Made by a program: the position numbers and the translations under genes. The notes under the pieces were generated by a model. That model made no database searches. It had not been told where the DNA came from and saw only the letters and a list, made by a program, of their open reading frames with translations. From Symsagittifera roscoffensis (taxonomy: Eukaryota > Xenacoelomorpha > Acoela > Convolutidae), in NCBI RefSeq assembly GCF_963678635.1, contig NC_087066.1:23655996-23719995 (forward strand): a stretch of DNA of 64,000 bases, written 5' to 3'. Positions 42,255-54,682 of the stretch are shown piece after piece (positions within the stretch are counted from its first letter, which is position 1; each line of letters begins with the position of its first letter).

Positions 42255-43975
42255 AGCTTTTAGCGCTAAAAAAACTGGCGATTTCAGAGCTCCTGTATTT
42301 TAGATTAAGCTTATCACAGGTTCAAAGAAGACTTGTTGGAAAACGAGACTACGATAATATTCAACTTGTACCAAAATTTTGTCAGTTTGCAATTGAATGT
42401 GAGCGTTTTTTGCAGTTATTTGCCAATGATATGATTTTTCTAAAGATCTTTTCAAAGGTTGAATTAAATCTTTTCTTTGACTGTATTTAATCTAAGTTTG
42501 TTTAAGAGCAAGATAAATTTGTCGGCAGGTAGTTTTTTTAAAAATAGGTTTTAAAGACTTCTCTTTTTTCTATTTCTTTGTTTTTTGGGTTTCATTATAG
42601 TTCATAAAACTGTCTTGCAATATTGCCCATAGCAATTTACAACAACAAACATCGGAGAATTATTTTATGTGCCAATGAATGAAGTGAAGACACTTATTTG
42701 ATTCGGGTCATTTTTGGTTTCTTTTGTTTGTTTTTTCGAGAAAAATCTTCAATGTTATTAACGCTTTTCTTTGACTTTTTTGAAATTTTGATTTCAATGT
42801 TTTAGCCAAAAACAAGACAAAATTTTTTCAAAAAAATTTCAAATGGCGCAAAAAACGTGATTTAAAAAGAATGTTAATTTTTAAGCGTCGAAGTACAAAA
42901 AAAAACGACCAGTTGATTATTTTTATCAGAAAAAATTCATATCTATTTTTTTTGTATTTCCAAAAACTTTAAGTGATGTTTTGCTTTTATTTAATTTATC
43001 TTTTCTCTGGAATTCGATAATTGACTTTTTTAAAGAAATATGAGTTGTGACTTTGGATTATTTTTGACGGAAGCAAAAAAAAGACGAAATTTAGGAGAGG
43101 ATTCAAGAACAATAACTATCAAAAAAGTTGAAAAATAATAATCTGAGGAAAAAACTCATTTTGCTAATAATAAATAAACAATCAATTTTACCGTATCTTA
43201 TACTATTGATTGGACACAAAAAAAATGCACAATGAGCCATATTCAAAATTTTGTTGTCTTTAATCTCTCTCTATCTAATGAAAAAAGATTGCAGTTGACA
43301 ATTTTGGGTTTTTTGTCATTTTATTTTTTCAAAAGTGGTATCACAATTCTTAAATCTGATATGTCGAAATTCGTTTCAGCTAGAAAAATAGTAAATTTTG
43401 ATTAAAACAGACGCTCAATGAGCCTTTTATTAATTTTAGGCCGCAAAACAGCAAAAACTCAAATTTTTATGTTAATCATTATCTGTGTTGTTTCAAATAT
43501 CGATTTTCGTCTAAACTGTTCTAGATTTAATGTAATTGTCAAAGATGACTAATTAATCATCAAATTTTGCAATTATTCTCTACAATTACTGAATGAATCC
43601 GATTTGAGAAAAAATGTCCAAATCAGTAATGCGTTTAAAAAAATCTCAAAACTGGAAATATTGAGAACAACCGTATAAAAAACGATATTTTTCTATCAAA
43701 ATTGAAGAAACAACCATCATCTTGAGTGTGAGGAGGAAGTGTTGCGTGTGACTCAGAATGATTTAGATTGGTGAAGATCTTAACTTGATTCCTTGATGGA
43801 TTTATCGAGCAGATGTAGAGTTAAGCACTTTTTATACAAAATATAAAAGTGGGGGATTCAAACTTGGTCTATTTTTGGGAAGGATGTTAAACCGGTTGTG
43901 AAATGAAGGAGATTCAAACATGAAAAGTTTGGGACTTGGAGGTATAACTGTTTAACATAAAACCTCACATATGAT
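42255..43975. other. Intergenic, no gene seen
   Basis: AT-rich, no supported feature. Confidence 0.35.
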
Positions 43976-44333
43976 ATATAGTTGGCGGATTTTTGAAAAG
44001 TTTTCGAAAATTTTGTCGACCTTTTTTTAGATCGACGAAATGGATTTTCCGAGCTCTCCCAAAGCACTAAAAAAACCCTGTTATGGTCAAATTTTCTGCA
44101 CTGAAAAAACAAGCCGAAAAGGCGTTTTTATGTACTTTTTGGAAAACTATGACCAAAAAATCGCGTTTTTTTGGCGGGCACTCCCTCCTCAAAATTAATT
44201 TATATTGGCGCTAAATGCCAAAAATGGATATTTCAAAATTGTTTCAAGGGTGGAGCCTTTGGGTCGGCAGGGGATCGAATCCCGGAGGGGGGGGGGCAAA
44301 TGCCCAGCCTCCCCTCCCTGAATCCGCCCCTGG
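43976..44333 (-). repeat. GCGGATCTAGG-family copy (reverse)
   Basis: Contains TTTTGTCGACC, GGATTTTCCGAGCTCTCCCA, GGGTCGGCAGGGGATCGAAT and ends CCCTGAATCCGCCCCTGG, the family blocks in reverse order to the 44.5-kb copy. Confidence 0.65.
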
Positions 44334-44514
44334 TTGTAAGCCTGTAAACGTTGTTCTTAAACTCATCAAAACTGTTTTAAAACACACAAAGTTTCTAAAT
44401 TTATTATTTTTTTTTGCCAATCAAGATGCAAAGAAACGTTACAAAATGTTAGCGTGGCAAGCAAAAATTCAGTAATTTTTTGGTACAAGTGCCTAAGTTG
44501 TAATTGGTTATGTT

Positions 44515-44940
44515 CAGGGGTGGATTTAGGGGGGGGGGACGCCTCCTCCCTTCAGGGATTCGACCCCCTGCCGACCCAAAGGGTCCCCCCTTTGGTACTT
44601 TTTAAGAAATCCATTTTTGGCCGACCGACAATAAAAGTATTCTAAGGGCGCCTTCGGCGCCAATTTATACTATTTTTGAGGGGGCGCGCTCGCCAAAAAA
44701 ACGCGATTTTTTGGTCAACATTTTTCAAAAAGTGCCCAAAAACGGCTTTTTTGACCTTTTTTTAAATTTTGCATGCGGCGCAGAAAATTTGGCCAAAACA
44801 GAGTCTTTGTAGTGCTTTAGGAGAGCTCGGAAAATCAATTTGGTCGACCTAAAAAAAAGGTCGTCAAAATTTTCGAAACTTTTTTGAAAATCCGCGCCCC
44901 CCCCCCCCCCCCCCTCGGAAAAATCCTAGATCCGCCCCTA
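44515..44940 (+). mobile_element. Best copy of GCGGATCTAGG MITE-like family
   Basis: 426 bp. The start CAGGGGTGGATTTAGG and end CCTAGATCCGCCCCTA are inverted repeats (two mismatches in 16). The interior holds GGGATTCGACCCCCTGCCGA, the palindrome-like GGCGCCTTCGGCGCC and GAGCTCGGAAAATCAATTTG. A poly-C run lies near 44,897-44,914. Copies in both orientations occur at ~12.8, 17.0, 20.8, 25.4, 44.0 and 49.1 kb, so the family is numerous here. Confidence 0.7.
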
Positions 44941-46234
44941 GTTATATTATAGACATAAAAAGGTAGATACAATAATTTCCATGAAAAATCCTTCGTAAAG
45001 ATATACAAAAGTTCAATGAAAAATTTTACATATTCAATTATTATACATGTAAATGTATGAATACCTCTTTGTCAAACGTATCATTGTCTTTTTCATCTGG
45101 CTGCTCAGATGGGCTGTTCCGACTACGATTTGAAAGATAATTTAGCATAACATAATGATTACTTAGTTGAAATTTTTAGGAGCCACTGCTTTTGCGGATA
45201 AGTGAAACCCATTGCAAGAAAATATTTCGATAAAACTTCTTTCATTAAGAAAATTGTAAAAAATAATGAATCTCAAATTGGGATCAAGAATTACAAATCT
45301 TAATGCACTGTTCTGATTTAGCCGTTGGATTTAAACTTAGAAGTTTTCTCCCGCACACGCAATTCAATTTCGCCAAGATCAAGTAATTCAGAAAGAGGTA
45401 AGTTTTACATACTTGGACAATTTTAGTGATGACGTTTAAATCGTGCACTTCAGATTAGTCTTTGTTTAGTACTGTCTTTGACCTCTTTACCTCTCTTGAC
45501 CTCTAGAACTCTCCGAATATCTTCACATTTTTAATGACACATCAGCACGCGTAAAGACTGAATTTTAGGTCTTAGCTAATAATTGTATTTGAGATAGAAC
45601 TTCAAATTTAAAAAATGCAACCATGACCTAAGCCCGCCGTGAATGAAAACACACATTCTGAAAAACTTTTGGTTATTAAGCAGCTCGTTTTCTTGCTTGC
45701 GTTTTTTGATCTTTTGTAAGCTTTTTTTATAACTACATGACAATTTAAATTATCTGAAGAGCTTGTGTTCAGCTCAGTACGAGGTGCAATTCGTAACAAC
45801 ATGCTGATGTTTAACATCCAATTAAAAAAGTCAGTCATTGAAAGCTGGACGGTGATTAACACAAAAGTATTTGGTTATTAACCGATTATAATTTTGAAGC
45901 AAAGTTTTTGAGACGACTCGACATTCTCATCTGCAGAGTTTCGCGTTTAATTGTCATAAAGTGCTTTAAGCAGCTCTCAATTAACTTTTGTTTGTTTATT
46001 CTTTTTTGCTTTTTTGTGGTAAAAAATGTTTTGGAAGAACCAGTCTTGCATGGTAAATTAAAATGAGCGCCTTGCTTTTTAAGTAAAATTGCAGTAAATA
46101 AAAGGTTTAAAATTTTCGGAAAAGAAGTCTGAAATTAAGCGGTGAAATCATTGGATTCTAAATCGATGCAGAATTTTTTTCGCACCATTTATTTTCAACG
46201 CAGAAAACGTCCAGTGAAATTCACACGCGAATAG
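44941..46234. other. Intergenic, no confirmed gene
   Basis: A possible minus-strand mini-exon near 45,065-45,125 is reported under findings. The 84-codon minus frame at 45,608-45,862 has no recognised family. Confidence 0.3.
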
Positions 46235-46475
46235 GAGAGCGGGGATGGGTGCTGAAATGATTACATCTTCCCCTATCAATGGAAAGATCGGATGTTCGAG
46301 GCCCGCCATGATCCGTGCTCGTTGCTTGAAAGTGAGGCAACATAACCCAGCCCAGAAAAATAGCCAAGAAAAACTGCATATAGATCTTAACCAGGGGCAC
46401 AACAGCGATGCTCTGCGAAGAGCTGAGCAGTTCGTATATTGGTCCTTTCCCTTGTTGATAAATCATCTTACTCTT
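46235..46475 (+). repeat. tRNA-derived SINE-like copy
   Basis: GATCGGATGTTCGAGGCCCG carries the B-box; GATCCGTGCTCGTTGCTTGA and TTGGTCCTTTCCCTT are shared in order with the minus-strand copy at 26,061-26,290. The A-box region is more altered. Frames over this segment on both strands are by-products. Confidence 0.65.
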
Positions 46476-47796
46476 AATAGTTCCTCTTTTGGTGATCGCA
46501 ACAACAATATATTCAATGAAGCAAAATTTAAAAAATGACCAGGCCAAACAACGATTGAAGCTACCTTTTTTCTCCTTGCAATTCTTCTTCTGTTTCAATC
46601 GCTTTGACTGAACCAAAACAACAGTAAACTTCTGTAGTATTACAAAAAACAAGAATATATATTTATTTCCACGAATTGAAAATAAAAAAACTGATTTATG
46701 ATGTTTCAAAATTATATTACAATGATTGGAAACTTCTATACTATTTGCACAGCAACCGCCAATCCTTGTTAATTGTAAGAGGATTGCAGTAAAATAAAAA
46801 AAATTGTTTTCCTGATCTAAATGCAGAAAAAAAGCCCGAACAGCCGTGCAAGAATAAAAAAAATCTGAACGAAAAATAGAACTTAGGCATATTCACATTC
46901 GGTACCAAAATAGTCCAATTGGAAAACAATTTTTGCAGAAAAAAGTCTAGCAACAGCAAAAAAAAATGTTACAAAATTTCAAAACAAATTTTCAGACTTT
47001 TTTGCAGAAAAGTTTTTGAATAGTTACTATTTTATTCCCGAAGTGGCAATAAAAAACTCCAAAACTAATTTTACTCGAGTAAACTAAGTTTTAACAGCTA
47101 AATTAAGCATAAATAAGCTTTTGTAAGCCTGCTTAGCCTGAACTCATTTGCTTGAAATGAGACAAAAATCAAAAACTTCAAACAGGTTTTTATGAACAAT
47201 GAGAAAATTTTTCAAACTTTTTAAATGTAGTTCAAATCAAATAGGATTTCAATGTGATATATCACTCGACCTATTCCGATGATTGTTTGTGGTATCAGAT
47301 TTTGCGTGGAAAAAAAATAAAAAAAATAAAACAAACCCGGATACAAAGTTCCTCCACCTTTTTCAAATGGTCGGAACAAAATTCTTTAAAAAAATTAGTG
47401 TTAAGTAAAAAACAATAAGAACTAATTTATGCGCGAACAGTGTTGAATGCTTCAATCTCACCCTGAGTAATCAAAAATTAAACTAAGAAAACGAAAAATT
47501 ATCCTTTTTTTTTTTAAAAAAAACATCTAAGCTTCTACAACAATATTTGCTCTCCATACAAATTAATTACTTTCAAATTATTAGGATGCTTTTAAAAGTA
47601 TGAAAATCCACAAATCTATCGAGAAAAAAATTTTTCTCTTTTTTTGCAAATAATTGTGGCTTTTTAATCTGCTTTCGTTCATGAGATAAGCAAAAAAATT
47701 AGACACGTTTTTTTTTGTCACTGAGAAAATTGTTTCTGATTAGACCGTAGTACAGTCATGCTAGTCAATTGTTTGTACTGCACATTTGGTGGACCA
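46476..47796. other. Intergenic, no gene seen
   Basis: AT-rich, unsupported frames only. Confidence 0.35.
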
Positions 47797-48040
47797 CGTT
47801 AAGATCCTTCCCTTCCCCTCCCTGGTTCTGAGTTCAGTTTTTCAGCCAATCAGAACATCATTTTACACGCAGCGTTTAGCAAATTTGGTTTAAATACAAC
47901 TCTGGGGTTGAGGATCTTAATTTGGTCTATTTATGGAGGGGGAAATGTCAATTTGATCCAAGATAATTATTACCTTTCAGTAATAATTATGGAGGGGGAA
48001 ATGTCAATTTGATCCAAGATAATTATTACCTTTCAGAAAT
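47797..48040. repeat. Short element copy with 56-bp tandem duplication
   Basis: Related in inverted form to 19,737-19,935. Its right end contains two near-identical 56-bp units starting ATGGAGGGGGAAATGTCAAT at 47,933 and 47,989. Confidence 0.55.
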
Positions 48041-49095
48041 TGGAGAACTTAACAAAATCGATTGAATCTGTTTAACTTTTGTTCCAACGCAAATTCACGA
48101 AGAAGTTTTGAAATTTTTTCCCAACATGAAACAGGTGTCAAATACGAGTCCCATTTTGTATCATATGGAGAATTTGCTGTAACAATTCGAGATGCATTAA
48201 AAAGTTGTGAGGTTTTTTCATAAGTGATCAATACTACATACAATGTTTTGTAAGTTTTAAACTCAGCATTTTCAGCATTGTTATAATTTCGCAGTTACAG
48301 ACTCAATTTTAATTCAAAAAAAGTTTAAAGCGCCAAGTATAAAGCTCGATTCATTTTGATTTTGAATTGTTTGGTCTGTGAAAGATTTTTAATTAAGTTG
48401 ATGTCTCATTGAAGAAAAAAAACCTAGACGCAAATTTTAAAATCATAGCTGATTTGTTCAAATTTTTAAGAGTACCAAAACAAACAGAAGTTGTTCTGGT
48501 CTTATGATGAATTCTTTAGATAGCCTGAAAAAAAAACTGCTAATTCTTTCTGTATTTTTAATGTAATAGCACACGATTTCTGTGATAGCACACGATTGCC
48601 AATTTTAGATTTTTTTTGACGCAACACTAATCGATGCAATACTGCGCTAAAAATCAAAATATTTGGCTTATTTCGTTATTTTTTTGATTTGTTATAGAAC
48701 TGGTTTGTCGTTTAAAAGCTTAAAATTTTATAGAACGTTACATTTTTTTTATAAATGGATAATTTTTTTTTTGCATAGGGATTTTTTTGCATAAGAAGTT
48801 TTACGCACGCGTAAAGAATTTTTTGCGAAAGACATTTTTGTATAACAATTTGGAACTCTATTGTTTCGACTTCTGAAAAAAAGTTATGAAATGTTTGTGC
48901 TCGGGGTTTTTTATACCCAAAATTTTGACTTTCATCGGATAGTTTGTGGTGGAATTATACATACAATTTGAAAAATATTGATGCCCTCCTAACTTCAGAA
49001 ATTTTACCAAAAAAAAAAATCCGCTGTGAGTTTTTTCTTGTTACGTTATGGGTTAAGTTTTGAAAATGCCATTTTGAAAAATTTAAAAGAGAATT
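48041..49095. other. Intergenic with family A fragment
   Basis: TTTGTGCTCGGGGTTTTTTA near 48,893-48,916 is a reverse family A end. A 64-codon minus frame at 48,049-48,243 reads protein-like but has no family match I recognise. Confidence 0.3.
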
Positions 49096-49490
49096 TTCAT
49101 GAGCAGGGGCAAATCTAGGATCTTCTCGAGAGCAGTGGAGATGAGGGGGAAGATTGCAAAAAAATTTGGGAAATTTTATTGGCCTTTCAGGTCGACGAAA
49201 TTGGTTTTATAAGTTCTCCCAAATGACTCTTAAGACCCTATTTGATAAACTTTTCTGCACCAGAGGCTAATTTTAAAAAAGCGGACCAAAAATAGCTTTT
49301 AGGCGCTGTTAGAAAAAACTCAACGAAAAAACCTCAAATTAGTATGTCTTGGTGCCAGAGGCGCCTTAAGAAAGTTTTAAGGTTCGGTTAGCCAAAAAAT
49401 TAATGTCTCAAAATTGTATCAAAGGGAGGATTCTGTAGGTCATCAGAGGGTCGAAAACCCCCCATCCCCCCAATCCGCCATTGATTGAGT
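49096..49490 (-). repeat. GCGGATCTAGG-family copy (reverse)
   Basis: GGGCAAATCTAGGATCTTCT CGAG at the left, GGCGCCTTAAG and GGGTCGAAAACC towards the right, ending near CAATCCGCC. Immediately after (49,494-49,570) lie short tandem repeats of GTGCTTTATTGTTTGAG. Confidence 0.55.
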
Positions 49491-49570
49491 GCTTTATTGT
49501 TTGAGGTGTGCTTTATTGTTTGAGGTGTGCTTTATTGTTTTTCGCAAAATTGAGTCAGGTGTGCGCAGAG

Positions 49571-50210
49571 TCAGGTGTGCTCATGCGCTGAAAAATTGAA
49601 TCAAATAAAGCTCCATGGATTGAAAAAAGGTTTTATGCACTAAACAGCTCAAAATTAGCATTTATACATCTTGAACTGAACTGAAGTTAATGTGGTTGTA
49701 TCTGATTGGCTAATGGAATTAGCATGTTCCAGCATTTCAATTAATTGTTTGTTCAAGCAGAATAATTATCAGCGGAAGCGACCGAAAACATCGAAATTTT
49801 GTTCTGAGACCATTTTACTGCACTTTTCTTGACTTTGGCTCGATACTAATTTTAATTATTTGACAAAATTCCATATTTTCAGATGTTTCGAATAATTTTT
49901 TTATCTGCTTGAAAATATTGATTAAAATGCTTGCCGTGTTGATCGAGTTTGATTAGCTAAAATTTGCTGCGAATATCCCAAAAGTAAGTTAGAACATTCA
50001 CGGCGCGGCTTTGATGCGAGCAGTCTTGGTTGGTACATTGAAGTACCAATTAGGATCTTTTCTATTTATTTCACCCAAAGATCATATCTCAATTTAGAAA
50101 ACTAGTGAAGGGAATGCGGAAACTTGATTGGTTTAAACTAAAGTAAAAAGACTCATTAATTTTACCAGAGAAATTATATAATTTGCTGCGGCAATTTTTC
50201 TGCAAAAATC
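49571..50210. other. Intergenic, no gene seen
   Basis: No supported feature. Confidence 0.3.
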
Positions 50211-51097
50211 TTCCCGGGTCGAGGCCGGGACTTATGTTGCGACCATTGCGACTCAAAATGGGTATGTTGCGAGTTTGCGTGACCGAAGAATTTTTATGCG
50301 CAACCCAAAAAATGTATGTTGCGACCATTGCGACTCAAAGTCAGTATGTTGCCACCTTGTGCGACCGAAGTAATTTGTGCGACCCAAAAAATGATGTTGT
50401 GACTTTGACCGATCCAAAAAAGCTACGTTGCGATCGTTGCGACTCGTTGCGGGCCTAGGTATGTGATTTTTATTTCGACCGACTCGACCCAGGCTGGATA
50501 TGTTTTGGCCGACTAGACCCAAGCTGTCTATAATTTGAAAATGTTCGACCGAGGAAAAACATTTCGACCGAGGAGTTTTTTCGACCGAGGAAAAACATTC
50601 CGATTGTGCTCGACCGAGCAAAAGCGTATCGACTGAATTAGACCTAGTGTTTTTTCAACCGAGAAGCGTTTGGACCGAGAAAAAAATCTCGACTCTGTTT
50701 ACGACACTGTGTTTGTCCTATACGCTGAAAATAGGTTTCGTACGCTAAAAATGATTTCAGGGTAAGCATTTTGATCTACTTGTATATGTTTGGATATAAG
50801 TACTTGGGTGTGTAATTATGGATTTTGCAATTTGTATGCTGATGCAAGCAAAACAATCTGACAAGACTTCCAATACTTTAACAGCTCGAAACTTTTTACA
50901 ATTCGCTCGACTGATTTTGCGACTTTGCGCGACCCATATTGCGACTTTGCGCGATGCATGTTGCGACTTTGTACGACCCATGTTGCGGCTTTGTGAGACT
51001 CAAGCCTCTTGCGGGAGTTTAGAATCTCGGTCGCAGAAAGCCCGTTTTGGCAACCCAATTCGGTCGCAACATGAGTCACGGACCTCAGCCCGGGTTG
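50211..51097. mobile_element. Foldback element with GCGAC-repeat core
   Basis: The left end TTCCCGGGTCGAGGCCGGGA then CTTATGTTGCGACC is matched at the right, inverted, by CAACCCGGGCTGAGGTCCGT then GACTCATGTTGCGACC. The core consists of imperfect units mixing TGCGAC, CGACCGA and GACTC. Frames through it are low-complexity. The ends resemble those of the 34.4-34.8 kb repeat. Confidence 0.65.
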
Positions 51098-51435
51098 TGA
51101 GTAGGAAAAAAGAACCTTTGAACTAAACAATTGGGTTCATTGCTCTCGCGGCTTTGTCTTTGAGATAAAATGAACCTAGCGGAGTAGGTGGTCAAGCTAT
51201 AAGTTTTTCAGAAAAACAAATTTGAAAGGTAGAAACTTTGTTGACTAAAAAACTATTCGAAAATTTATATTTTCAGTCAATCGGTTCATTCTGTTGTTGA
51301 ACTGAACATGTTTTGCCCAACTGAACACAATATAATATGATATGCTTTTAAGAGATTCCTGCTTCTATTTGAAGTTTGGATTATTTTTGTTCCGACCACT
51401 AAAACTGGGATCAAACTTAGGCCTGAGGTGTGTTT
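51098..51435. other. Intergenic
   Basis: No gene seen. Confidence 0.3.
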
Positions 51436-52037
51436 TTTCTAGCAAAACGTTGAAAGCTTGAATTATAGCAAACAAACTTTGTTGAACCTAATACCCGAAT
51501 TGATGCTCCCAGCATTCAACCTGGAGGGTTGCAAAAATGAGATATTTCAATTCATATTCGGACAAATTCTAAATTGGAAAATGGAAAAAAAACTGGACAA
51601 AATATTTTGTTTGAGGCTATTTTGGAAGAATCATTTCATCATTTTGTCAGTATAGATCACAGAAAAGACAGAAAAACCAGTTTGGTCCAACAACTGTTAA
51701 GCTGCGCTGATAATTTGAGATTGATATCGTCCAAAAAAGAACTTACAAAAATTCCTTAGAAACGAGAGTCACGGAGCCAGATAGCTGTTTCCAGAGGCTT
51801 TTCTCAATCTATAGAACAGTAGAAGTTTCAGTGGATGTCTCAAAACAAATCTGTGAGGATTTAGGAAATGAGAAAGCAAATTAGACGATACGAAACTAAC
51901 TGAATTTAGACAGTTTGTGTGCAAAATGCGTGAAAATGGTTACGAGCTTCTACTTAGCTTGTCGTTTAATGCCCCACAATTCTGTATATCCTTTCACAAT
52001 TCTGGAGATGTCCTTAAACTGGATATTGTCAAATAAG
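51436..52037 (+). pseudogene. Unrecognised degenerate coding stretch
   Basis: Four successive frames read as protein in turn: to ~51,585 (FNLEGCKNEIFQFIFGQILN); after a seven-A run to 51,759 (HRKDRKTSLVQQLLSCADNL); to ~51,880 (TEPDSCFQRLFSIYRTVEVS); and to TAA ~52,035 (KLTEFRQFVCKMRENGYELL). The joined order, with only frame changes between, suggests a decayed gene or transposon part. I do not recognise the family. Confidence 0.35.
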
Positions 52038-53726
52038 GGGTAATTAGGGGATTAGGGGATAAATTACTACAGCTGTAATGAATAGAAAACACTTTAAAAA
52101 CAATCGATAGTACGTTTGCCCACTTCTTCTTTTGTGTCTGGAACTTCTGAATGAAATTGATGAAAGGGAAGCTCATTTGAGTCACCGGCCAGCAAACTGG
52201 AAATTTCACTAGATGAACAAACTATCCGTTAAGTCGAAAAATTTAAGAATAAAAAACACGTTTATCTTATTAAAAGTTGAGAATTTACCCAAAAAAATTC
52301 TTATTACTTTCTTGATCGCTTCTGACCACAAAAACGCCTACAACTATCTGAAATAACTTTTTGTTTTTCAACTTTCATAAATCGTTCGAGTTTTAGGTGT
52401 TTACAAATTTGATGAGTTGCGTTTCTGTATCATAAGTATAGCAACAGCATTCAGCAATTCAATTCCATTCATATTTTGTTGACTTACATTATGCTGAAAT
52501 ACTATCCAAATTTCAAGATTTCACATGTTTTGCAAGCTGCATATTACAAGGAATAGGCATTTCTCTCTACTCTAATTGGCTGAAAATAATACGTAAAAGG
52601 TCTCTTTATTAGTTGGACGAAAGGCGAATTATGAAATTTTACGCATGAAAGAAGCAGGATTAAATCTAAGTCTGCTGAAGATAAAGAAAACGAAGTGTGA
52701 TTACTTTCGAAGAAACAGTTCAAAACACTAACTGTTCATCTTCATCTTCTGTTTTTCTTTGACAATTTCTTAACTTTTAAAATAATTAAAATCGATTTTT
52801 ACGAATTTACTTTACTTTTGCTCTTCCAACTATGCAAATAATATTTCCCAAACTTTCTCTCTGATAGCAACTTCAAAGATCAACATCCAGTTTTGACTGC
52901 TTTGCTTGCGGATAACCGATTGGTGTGAACTTTTTTGAAAGGTAAGATTTCAATTCAATGGTCATTTTTTTTTAATTTCGTCATTAGTTTCAGGGCTGAA
53001 TTAGCCTTGTCAAATCAATTTTCAACCGCCTTCCTTCAGTGTGAATAAACTGAAACTGATGCATGCAGATGATCGAACTTTTTTTCATTGAAAATATTTG
53101 TTCATACTGTATCTCAGCGTATAAAATGTCAGGTTTGGCGGTTGGTATGTTGAAGGGACAATTTCGGGTCAATTTTTTTGGGACATTATTGATCTAAACA
53201 GAGTTTTTGCCTTCCGTTTTTTGATCGAAGGAAAAACAATTTTGTTTCAATGGATGTGAACTTTAGTTGCTCAACGGTAACCGGTCGTTTAAGTTTCGCT
53301 TGAAGATCAAGGTGAACACGAATTGACCTCTTTCATCTTGCGTTTTGAGCGGTGTGCGTTTTTTGAAGTTATCTGCAGCCGGTGGCGATTTACCACAACA
53401 ACTGAACCAATTCTTCTTCAAAAGTAACTATTTGAAGCATAAAATCTTCATGTAAGACAAACATATTCGAACCCGTTCTCCTTCAAAATTTGATTGAAAT
53501 AATTAAGAAACCAATGAATGACTAATGACATGTGAACCCTATTTACTAAAAATTGTTGACGGGAGTTGTTGACCTAGTTATTGATATGACGGCTCACAAT
53601 TAATGGAAAATGAGACTTCATTCATTATATGTCAAATCCATTGTTTATGTATTCCATTGTCTCTTTGAGATGTTGAGCCAATATTGATGGATGTTTCAGA
53701 TTGGATCCTAAACCTATTCTCTAGTT
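52038..53726. other. Upstream region of the Eph-like gene
   Basis: No coding exon seen. It should contain promoter and 5' leader of the gene starting at 53,727, but no TATA or initiator could be assigned. Confidence 0.35.
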
Positions 53727-53808
53727 ATGACGAGGTTCTCCGTAATAATTCTGCTTCAAATTTCCATGAGTTTACTGGGCTTCAGTTTGGCAATCAACTC
53801 ACAACCAG
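53727..53808 (+). CDS. Eph-like receptor, exon 1 (signal peptide)
   Basis: ATG 53,727 encodes MTRFSVIILLQISMSLLGFS-LAINSQP. This is a typical secretion signal with hydrophobic core and a likely cleavage after SLA. A donor CCAG|GTAATG ends the exon in phase 1 at 53,808. Phase and spacing agree with the next exons, which supports its place as first coding exon. Confidence 0.6.
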
Positions 53809-54638
53809 GTAATGCTCTAAAGTTGTCACCTGATCACCCAAAGGTTACAGTTTTGAAAATCCAGTTTTGTTCCAACAATCTTTTGCGCCAATGTATATTA
53901 ATCAGAGAGCGGAGAGTTTTTTCGGGTAAAACTCTCCATAAAGGCCTCTAAAAAACGCGTACAAAATGCTCCTAAATCCCCTCCTCCCCTCCTCCCCCTC
54001 GAGAAATCCTATATATTCCCAGTGCACCTGATGGTCATTCAGATTTGGACACTTTCATTTTAGTCGAAGTAAACGCGACTGCCATTGAAAATGAATCTAA
54101 AATTACTCTCAAGTTTTGCTAGTTGCTTTCTACCAAATTCGAAAAAATAATTGAAATGATAAAAAAACTAGCTGAGATACTGCTGTTCAGTAACGCTGAA
54201 AAACTTGAAAAAGCAATTGTAGAACAACAGTTGTAAACATCACACGAAGATTTGTTCTCTGGTGAAAAATAAGTAGGAGTTTTTGAAGCAGTTATGCGTA
54301 GCATAAACCGCTTGACGCCAATTCGAAGTGTTGTCAAAGTAGCACTTTTCATAAATTAAACAAGTCAATCTTGTAAATCTAAGTACTTTTTTCATACTTT
54401 TGTTGGTAGAGAAATGAAACTCTTGAGAAGAGATCCTTTTGTAAGTTTTGTTTTGAATGCTTCAATTATAAAACCCATATCCAGAAACGGAACATTCGAA
54501 ATAGGAAACAAGATCTCTTATCACCCCTCCCCTCCCCTCCTATGGTATAATTAAGAATCACCCGTAGCATGCACAAAATATTTTGGTCTAATAGTTTAAT
54601 CGAGTTTATGGACGATCAGGAGCCAAATTCTGTTTCAG
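53809..54638. other. Eph-like gene, intron 1
   Basis: Non-coding. It includes a stretch CCCTCGAGAAATCCTATATA at ~53,994-54,016 that resembles an end of the GCGGATCTAGG family. Confidence 0.5.
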
Positions 54639-54682
54639 GTTTAATGTCGAATTCATGGCAACCTATGGGCGGCAAACCAGGG
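54639..54682 (+). CDS. Eph-like receptor, 44-nt mini-exon 2
   Basis: Acceptor TTCTGTTTCAG and donor GTATGT bound 44 nt. Taking the phase-1 base from exon 1 it reads on as LMSNSWQPMGGKPG and ends in phase 0, which is exactly what exon 3 needs. Too short for a domain; it would lie between the signal peptide and the ligand-binding-like region. Confidence 0.5.

Noticed and set aside
46148-46709. Frames of 84-162 codons on both strands
   Set aside because: They overlap the SINE-like copy; part of their text is shared with the frame at 26,043-26,351, which is explained by the repeat and not by a gene.
50183-51126. Several 90-120-codon frames on both strands
   Set aside because: They follow the period of the GCGAC-type tandem repeats and have low complexity; no conserved domain.
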